DNA of 11,177 nucleotides, taken from contig JAENXB010000081.1 of the NCBI GenBank assembly GCA_016649785.1, positions 1 to 11,177 on the forward strand, given 5' to 3'. The position numbers were made by a program, and so were the translations under genes. The notes beneath the pieces are model-generated. The model was not told the origin of the DNA. It ran no database searches and saw nothing but the letters and a program-made list of their open reading frames with translations. Origin of the DNA: Flavobacteriaceae bacterium (lineage in GTDB: Bacteria; Bacteroidota; Bacteroidia; Flavobacteriales; Flavobacteriaceae). Below are positions 6,516 through 11,177 of the stretch, piece after piece; position 1 is the stretch's first letter, and every line of letters begins with the position of its first letter.

Positions 6516-7194
6516 TAAGGCAAATTTCAAGTGCGTTAAAAATGGATGTTTTTAATCCCGGTTCCATTTTGTTTTGGGAACTAAACTTTTGGTTGACTTC
6601 CAACTCAATTCCGGAATAATTCTTTGGGAATCTTTCTCTCAAATAAGTGGTAAACCCATCTGCAATTCCCAAATAAGGATAGTTATATCGAATTTTTAAA
6701 GAAGGTGATTGCAGCAAAAGTTGCTGTTTAAATTTTTTACAAAAGTCTTTTTCCCGGGCTTTTGAAGGATCGTAAAGCAAACCTATATCGGCATTCCTGG
6801 ATTCTCCTTTCCATACCGGTGTAAAACTATGCACCGATAAATGCAGCACCTCCTCCCCTTTGGCAATAAGTTCCGAAATATTTTTTTCAACTTCATATCG
6901 GTAAGGGAAATAAAAGGAGTCGATCAGTTCAAATGTTTCTTTGAAAGAAAGGTTTGTTGTAAATTCTGAAAATAAATTTCGAAGACTCAGCGAACGGTTA
7001 AGTTCGATAAGCAATCTGCTTTTTGTATTAAATTGGTTGAAACAAGCCAATTTTGAAAGATGATGAAACAGATCCAGCGCACCCAGATCCAAACCCCGAT
7101 GGGAATTCAGGGCTTCCTGAGCATCCGCAAACAGCGGCAGATATTTTGTCGGGATTTTATTGCCGCCATGTTCACAGGTGAGTACTAATTTCAT
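6490..7194 (-). CDS. N-formylglutamate amidohydrolase-like zinc hydrolase (third gene of amidoligase operon)
   Basis: This 234-residue soluble protein belongs to the N-formylglutamate amidohydrolase (HutG-like) family, whose members cleave the formyl-amide bond of N-formylglutamate using a metal. Recognised motifs are CEHGGNKIP (7-15), HRGLDLGA (32-39), LIELNRS (62-68), VHSFTPV (121-127), GLLYD (138-142), GIADGFTTYLR (176-186) and GIELEVNQ (195-202). The His residues H9 and H122 with nearby Glu are the likely metal ligands by family comparison. No histidine-degradation genes are nearby, so a role in histidine breakdown is unlikely. Its ATG overlaps the stop of the GCS2 gene by four bases. It probably acts on an amide made or used by the two ligases upstream, for trimming, deprotection or turnover. 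The last codons double as the osmC terminator stem. Confidence 0.88.
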   Translation of the reverse strand: MKLVLTCEHGGNKIPTKYLPLFADAQEALNSHRGLDLGALDLFHHLSKLACFNQFNTKSRLLIELNRSLSLRNLFSEFTTNLSFKETFELIDSFYFPYRYEVEKNISELIAKGEEVLHLSVHSFTPVWKGESRNADIGLLYDPSKAREKDFCKKFKQQLLLQSPSLKIRYNYPYLGIADGFTTYLRERFPKNYSGIELEVNQKFSSQNKMEPGLKTSIFNALEICLKNNNGPKN

Positions 7195-8411
7195 GGTTTA
7201 AAAAGTTTATTCCCGGCAAGACAGGTACCTAATTTATTATAGACCTCCTTGATATTTTCTTCTGAAAAATCATCTCCAACTGCCATTAATATTCGGGTTG
7301 ACAAACTGCCGTTTTCCAACAGGAATTCGATAGTTTTCTGGTGTTTAACTGAAATATTTTCCTGTTGCCTTTTATAAAGTTTTTCCCATATTTCTCCTGC
7401 GGTACATTCCTCTTCAATATCAAACAAATTGAGATATCTCATATCTGTGATCACCGTGGTTTCGGCGTCTTTAATTACATTGTTAAAAATCGCGAACAAT
7501 TCATCTTCATGCCAGGATTTTTGATCCTGACATGAAACCAATTCTTCACTTACCATAAGTTTGAGTACTTCAATAATTAAAATCGCGATTGAAATATCTG
7601 CTTTGGGGCATTCCTGTATATCTATCACCCTGATCTCAATGGCATTTCTGTCAAACCTGGCAATAGCACCGCGAGAATTTAAGAAATGATGGTCCAGGAT
7701 ATTTTCAACATCGTGCGGTTTAATAGCCTTGTTGATAGGATCAAAAATATCCCGGTAATAACCTTTTTTGGTAAAAACCTGCTCGGGGATCACCTTTCCC
7801 GCCATTTCCGGGATTTCTTTCTGATTTGTTTTATATACATTCAACCGGGCATCTTTAAACCCTGTAGCTTCTCCTTCAAAAATAGGTGAGCTCGCGCTCA
7901 AAGCGGGAATTATCGGCAATAAAATACGAATTGCCGCATGCAGTTTTTCAAATTCGGCATCGTCAAAAAACGGCAGATTGATGTGCATACTTTGCACATT
8001 GCTCCAACCGTGCCCCCTGCAGTCAAAAATGCGGTTATACAGCGCGTAAATTTTGCTGTAATTGTGCAACCATAACTTCATTTCTGTATCGGGATGCATC
8101 AGAGGATGGGATGCTGAAGGCCATAATTTCGCATCCAACGGTTCTAAAAGTTTGTTTATTTCATTGATATTTTCAGAAAACAGTTCATCTAAATTATTGA
8201 GCTCAGCTGTTGGGCCATTGGTTTTAAGCTCAACCACATGTGCCATCAACTCATTGCTCCATTCAATTTTTCCGTTGTCGATATCCGAAGTGATCGCCCC
8301 GCTTTTAGCGATCATTAACTGATCTACAATTGGGGCGACTTTGAGATCTGAATTTCTAACCAACATATATTCCAGTTCAATGCCGAAAACTTCAAAAAGG
8401 TGATAACTCAT
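7191..8411 (-). CDS. GCS2-family carboxylate-amine ligase (second gene of amidoligase operon)
   Basis: The 406-residue cytoplasmic protein belongs to the glutamate-cysteine ligase family 2 within the glutamine synthetase fold. These enzymes use ATP to join a carboxylate, often the gamma-carboxyl of glutamate, to an amine. Signature parts are FGIELEYMLV (9-18, the metal-binding E-x-E), VELKTNGPTA (60-69), a metal/nucleotide strand MHINLPFF (142-149), and IEIRVIDIQECPKADI (258-273). No glutathione synthetase (GshB) is in the window, and subgroup members often make products other than gamma-glutamylcysteine, so glutathione synthesis is not implied. Four-base ATGA overlaps join it to the ATP-grasp gene upstream and the hydrolase gene downstream, which indicates translational coupling. 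The true amine and acid substrates cannot be read from the sequence. Confidence 0.9.
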   Translation of the reverse strand: MSYHLFEVFGIELEYMLVRNSDLKVAPIVDQLMIAKSGAITSDIDNGKIEWSNELMAHVVELKTNGPTAELNNLDELFSENINEINKLLEPLDAKLWPSASHPLMHPDTEMKLWLHNYSKIYALYNRIFDCRGHGWSNVQSMHINLPFFDDAEFEKLHAAIRILLPIIPALSASSPIFEGEATGFKDARLNVYKTNQKEIPEMAGKVIPEQVFTKKGYYRDIFDPINKAIKPHDVENILDHHFLNSRGAIARFDRNAIEIRVIDIQECPKADISIAILIIEVLKLMVSEELVSCQDQKSWHEDELFAIFNNVIKDAETTVITDMRYLNLFDIEEECTAGEIWEKLYKRQQENISVKHQKTIEFLLENGSLSTRILMAVGDDFSEENIKEVYNKLGTCLAGNKLFKP

Positions 8412-9865
8412 AGTTGCTTTTTTTCCAAACGGTTTTTTAATGCCGATAAAATGTCGATATAAACCTGGTCGCCGTAAAACAGGTCTTCAACCCCAAAATC
8501 GATATTGGGATTGTCGTTAATCTCAATTACCAATGGCTTTCCGTTTACCTCTTTCACATCAATTCCATATAAACCCTTCCCCATCAATTTAGCCGATTTA
8601 AGCGCTACACTTAAAATTTCTTTGGGGACTTGTTCTATTGGAAGGGAATCGGCATTGCCATCCTGATCGTCTTTATTTTTTGTGTCCCAGTTGTAAATTT
8701 GCCAATGGCCTTTTGCCATATAATACCGGCAGGCAAAAATAGGTCTGTCATCCAGGATTCCAATACGCCAGTCGTATTCTGAAAAGGTGAATTCCTGGGC
8801 GATAATAAGCTCAGATTTTTTTAACATCATATTCACCAATTCCTTAAACTCCTCTTCAGTTTCGGCCTTTTTAACCCCAAAAGAAAAAGTTGAATCCGGC
8901 GATTTTAAAACACAGGGCAAGCCGGTGATCTTTAAAACTTCATCCTTATTGTGCTTATGTACGATCACGGTTTTTGGAGTTGCAATATTCGCGTTTTCCA
9001 AAGCTTCAGCCATATAAACCTTGTTGCAACATTTTAAAATGGCATCTGGATAATCTACCAGGGCGATGTTTTCCTGCTGTGCCTTCCGCGAAAAAGCGTA
9101 GGCTTCATTATTCACTTCAGTACTCTGCCTGATGAATAAAGCGTCAAAAGCCGAAAGCCTGGAAAGATCTTTCGGGGAAAGAATCTCCACATAAAAATTC
9201 ATTTTTTCGGCCAGATCCACAAATTTCTTTATGGCTTTGGCATTGCTTGGTGGTGCAGGGTCGTTGGTTTGCACCAATATGGCCAGATCGTAATGAGCTG
9301 TATATTGTTTGGGAGTATCGTATCTTTTTTTCGCAAAATATTGGGTAGCAAAATAATGCATGCTCTCTTTATGTTCATATGGAATTTCAGATTCTGAAAT
9401 GGCCCTGATATTCTTAATGTTCCATTTAGTCGTAAAATTGAATTTTACACGCAGGAACGGGATCTGGAAATATTTATGGAACATCGCGCTCAACTCGGTA
9501 TACTTTTGCGCCACATTCTGGCCAAAATAAATACTGAGCGTAAATTCCTGGGATTTGATGTTTTTAAGGCTTTTCTGGATAAGCTCATCGAAATCTTCGA
9601 ATACGATCTTCACCAGTTTTGGTTCCCTCAAATCTACCAGATTTGTAACCGTAGGAATCGCAAGATGTCCCCGGGCTTCCGCTAAAAGCGAAACATAATA
9701 TCCCTTAGACTGGTATGAATAATCCTTGCAAAGGTTAAAAATACGCGCCTTTTTAATTTGTGCGTATTTAGGATTGGTGAGATATTCCTGGGAAGATACT
9801 ATAGAGATATTATCTACCGGAATATGCCAATTCTCAGGTTTATTAACTACTATTATTTTATCCAT
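8408..9865 (-). CDS. RimK-like ATP-grasp ligase with N-terminal RLAN domain (first gene of amidoligase operon)
   Basis: This 485-residue protein has two parts. The first (about 20-175) matches the RLAN domain found ahead of RimK-like ATP-grasps, with the hallmark RIFNLCKDYSYQSKGYYVSL and LAEARGHLAIPTV (41-73). The second (about 190-480) is an ATP-grasp module of the RimK/glutathione synthetase type. It contains DALFIRQST (241-249), a nucleotide lysine in CVLKSPDSTFSFG (K321), QEFTFSEYDWRIGI (357-370) and the magnesium site VIEINDNPNIDFG (E448, N450, N452). Such enzymes activate a carboxylate as an acyl phosphate and join it to an amino group. RimK adds glutamates to ribosomal protein S6, whereas relatives make small peptides. 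As the first gene of a three-gene coupled operon with a GCS2 ligase and an amide hydrolase, a small-molecule conjugate is the likelier product. Substrates are unknown. Confidence 0.92.
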   Translation of the reverse strand: MDKIIVVNKPENWHIPVDNISIVSSQEYLTNPKYAQIKKARIFNLCKDYSYQSKGYYVSLLAEARGHLAIPTVTNLVDLREPKLVKIVFEDFDELIQKSLKNIKSQEFTLSIYFGQNVAQKYTELSAMFHKYFQIPFLRVKFNFTTKWNIKNIRAISESEIPYEHKESMHYFATQYFAKKRYDTPKQYTAHYDLAILVQTNDPAPPSNAKAIKKFVDLAEKMNFYVEILSPKDLSRLSAFDALFIRQSTEVNNEAYAFSRKAQQENIALVDYPDAILKCCNKVYMAEALENANIATPKTVIVHKHNKDEVLKITGLPCVLKSPDSTFSFGVKKAETEEEFKELVNMMLKKSELIIAQEFTFSEYDWRIGILDDRPIFACRYYMAKGHWQIYNWDTKNKDDQDGNADSLPIEQVPKEILSVALKSAKLMGKGLYGIDVKEVNGKPLVIEINDNPNIDFGVEDLFYGDQVYIDILSALKNRLEKKQL

Positions 9866-9884
9866 TAGAAGTATTAAAAGTTAT

Positions 9885-9892
9885 CAAATTTA
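9885..9892 (-). promoter_or_regulatory. Candidate -7 box of the amidoligase operon
   Basis: On the minus strand TAAATTTG (9892-9885) matches TAnnTTTG exactly. It lies 19 bases before the ATG at 9865, so transcription would start with a leader of only about a dozen bases. No clear TTG is found at the -33 position. No other promoter-like site is seen within the three genes, in keeping with a single transcript. Confidence 0.45.
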
Positions 9893-10007
9893 GCTGAAAT
9901 TTTAATTGCATTCCTGAAAATTGGAAATCAAATTAATTTTCTTCAGAAATAAGCTTCACAAAATAAAAGCCAAAATTGATATGATGATAATTCGTGTTTC
10001 TGCCCGT

Positions 10008-10112
10008 GTAAAAATTTCTGAATTCCGGCTTCAAATAATAACATTCGTGAATTCGTGGCTAAACCATTTCAATGTGGATTCTTTAAGCCACGAATGCACG
10101 AATAATTTTATA
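10008..10112. repeat. Hairpin repeat, copy A
   Basis: The unit begins GTAAAAATTTCTGA and ends AATAATTTTATA. Within it, ATTCGTGAATTCGTGGCT (10043-10060) pairs with AGCCACGAATGCACGAAT (10086-10103) at 17 of 18 positions around a 25-base loop, so a strong stem-loop is expected in either strand. The core 10029-10112 agrees with copy B at 77 of 84 positions. I recall related ATTCGTG/GTGGC palindromes in many Bacteroidetes spacers, but this is unverified here. Confidence 0.85.
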
Positions 10113-10140
10113 TAATGTACATTAAAAAGCAAGTTCGGGA

Positions 10141-10252
10141 GTAAAAATTTCTGAACTCCAACTTCCAACTTCAAATAATAACATTCGTGCATTAGTGGTT
10201 ATACCATATCAATGTGGATATTTTAAGCCACGAATGCACGAATAATTTTATA
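10141..10252. repeat. Hairpin repeat, copy B
   Basis: This is a second copy of the unit at 10008-10112, with the same order and orientation and seven bases longer because it has one extra heptamer (CCAACTT) near 10158-10171. The arms ATTCGTGCATTAGTGGTT and AGCCACGAATGCACGAAT pair with one mismatch and one G-T wobble. The right arm and following AT tail are identical to copy A, while the left arm and loop carry the differences. Confidence 0.85.
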
Positions 10253-10351
10253 AAACCTTCATTGAAATAACCAATTTCAGAACCAAAAGAACAGCCTGAT
10301 TAATGTTCACCGGTTTTAAATAATTGTACCTTAAACACATTCTTTTTTTTT

Positions 10352-10380
10352 CCGCAGATCCCGCAGATAAAGTCCGCAGA
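10352..10380. repeat. CCGCAGAT short tandem units
   Basis: Three units, CCGCAGAT (10352-10359), CCGCAGAT (10361-10368) and CCGCAGA (10374-10380), are separated by one and five bases and follow a run of T residues. GCAGAT units of this kind are, from memory, frequent in Bacteroidetes spacers. Confidence 0.6.
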
Positions 10381-10397
10381 CAAAAATCAGATTTGAC

Positions 10398-10453
10398 CTT
10401 TCCACTTTCCTGTTTGAACTATTATCTTTTCTCTATTTTCTTTCCACTTTCCT
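10398..10453. repeat. Pyrimidine-rich heptamer repeat pair
   Basis: The 14-base sequence CTTTCCACTTTCCT occurs at 10398-10411 and again at 10440-10453. Each copy is itself two near-identical 7-base units (CTTTCCA, CTTTCCT). The stretch between is T/C-rich on the plus strand, ending just before the stop of the beta-propeller gene. Confidence 0.6.
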
Positions 10454-10457
10454 CTTT

Positions 10458-11177
10458 TCACTCTTCAATAAGTAAAATTTGAAGAATATTTCCCGGTTCA
10501 TGATTTCCTTCATTGGAAATATATAATTTCCCTTCTTTGCTGAAGCTCATCCCTTCTGCCTGGCTGAATTGCTCTTCCTTAAAAACATAGAGTTTTAATG
10601 GTTTTCCGGTGGGATCCAGGATCAGCAGTTTTGGATTTATTGCTTCCAGAACATAGATATTCCCGGTTACCGGATGAATTCCAATCTCAGTAGGACGAAG
10701 TATCTTATCTGATTTTTTAACTTCCAGAATATCAAAAACAGGACCGTTAAAATTAATGTTAAACACAGGTTCGGGCTTTAATTGTTTTGTGCTCAAATCA
10801 AAAGCAAAAATGGGCTTAAATTCGTCCTTGTCCATATCCTTAATATTGAGCAACAACCTATTGTTTTTCTTATCGTAGCACAAACCTTCAAAATCGTATT
10901 TTCCTTTAAGTGGGATTGTATGTTTTATGGCCGGCGCTGTTTGATTTTCAAAGTCCTTTACTTCAAAAATACTTCCGTCACTTCTTAAAACATAGGCCGT
11001 TGTACCAACTAAAGCAATACCTTCATAATCCCCGGGATCTCCAAATTCAATTTTCTCTTCTATTTTTGAGGTCTTTAGATTATAGATAAAAATAATCCCA
11101 TCTTCATCCTGGATGCAGGCAATCCTGTTATTATCCATCATTGCGATTCCAGAAACTTCGCTTAAGATATCTGGTAG
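10458..11177 (-). CDS. SdiA-regulated/YjiK-like beta-propeller protein, 5' end outside window
   Basis: The reverse frame is open to the right edge. The visible part is 239 residues and starts mid-gene as LPDILSEVSGIAMMDNNRIA; the ATGs at 11141 and 11138 are internal and should not be used as the start. LP-x5-EVSGIA, followed by a DE-D-G-I segment, GDYEGIALVG, YVLRSDGSIFEV, FEGLCYD and QAEGMSFSKEGKLYISNEGN, are repeated blade-like segments. They match the SdiA-regulated (YjiK) family, a predicted extracytoplasmic beta-propeller with a calcium- or esterase-like fold. A signal peptide or lipobox would lie in the missing N-terminus. The biochemical role of this family is not established. It is not clearly linked to the neighbouring operon. 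Confidence 0.82.
   Translation of the reverse strand, partial: LPDILSEVSGIAMMDNNRIACIQDEDGIIFIYNLKTSKIEEKIEFGDPGDYEGIALVGTTAYVLRSDGSIFEVKDFENQTAPAIKHTIPLKGKYDFEGLCYDKKNNRLLLNIKDMDKDEFKPIFAFDLSTKQLKPEPVFNINFNGPVFDILEVKKSDKILRPTEIGIHPVTGNIYVLEAINPKLLILDPTGKPLKLYVFKEEQFSQAEGMSFSKEGKLYISNEGNHEPGNILQILLIEE

Larger units (their letters stand above)
9893..10457. other. Gene-free, repeat-rich spacer
   Basis: This 565-base stretch separates the amidoligase operon promoter from the beta-propeller gene. The first part (to about 10007) shows nothing recognisable. The centre holds two copies of a hairpin repeat (10008-10112 and 10141-10252), and the right part has a cluster of CCGCAGAT units and pyrimidine-rich heptamer repeats. 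Short frames present here are interrupted by, or consist of, the repeats and are not credible genes. Confidence 0.7.

Noticed and set aside
9921..10115. 64-codon ORF on the plus strand
   Set aside because: Its second half is the hairpin repeat element, and no protein-like pattern is seen.
10008..10252. CRISPR array
   Set aside because: Only two repeats, each much longer than CRISPR repeats and self-complementary over its whole length, with no unique spacers and no cas genes.

Overview
The window looks like a chromosomal segment of a low-GC member of the Bacteroidota, most likely the Flavobacteriaceae. The evidence is AT-rich spacers, starts that mostly lack Shine-Dalgarno sequences, promoter elements of the Bacteroidetes TAnnTTTG -7 type, and the style of the proteins (a Tat-targeted Gfo/Idh/MocA oxidoreductase, tiny membrane proteins, an RLAN-type ATP-grasp operon). 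The genus assignment is only an impression. Nothing points to a phage, integron, transposase or CRISPR array.

Layout. At 1-543 (-) lies the N-terminal part of an aspartate kinase, cut by the window edge. Divergent from it at 744-1391 is a predicted ACT-domain regulator of amino acid metabolism; a perfect palindrome sits on its putative promoter. Two unlisted small membrane-protein genes follow, at 1417-1569 (-) and 1736-1867 (+). A minus-strand block then contains a PAP2-family phosphatase (2099-2839), a 3D-domain lipoprotein (2881-3363) and a Gfo/Idh/MocA oxidoreductase (3412-4865). The oxidoreductase is split by what looks like loss of one base in an A-run. After a 462-base spacer come two plus-strand housekeeping and stress genes, a SlyD-like FKBP isomerase (5328-5774) and osmC (6037-6447), each with a strong terminator hairpin.

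The most interesting part is the minus-strand operon at 6490-9865. Its order is RLAN/RimK-like ATP-grasp ligase, GCS2-family carboxylate-amine ligase, then N-formylglutamate amidohydrolase-like hydrolase. Both junctions are 4-base ATGA overlaps, so the three proteins are probably made together. Two amide-forming ligases plus one amide hydrolase suggest synthesis and trimming of a small amino-acid conjugate or short peptide whose identity is unknown. Comparative genomics has noted such associations before, but as far as I know the product has not been identified.

A 592-base gene-free stretch (9866-10457) holds the operon promoter. Further from the operon it holds two copies of a hairpin-forming repeat, CCGCAGAT-type short repeats, and heptamer-period micro-repeats. 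At the right edge is an SdiA-regulated/YjiK-like beta-propeller gene (10458-11177, -) whose 5' end lies outside the window.
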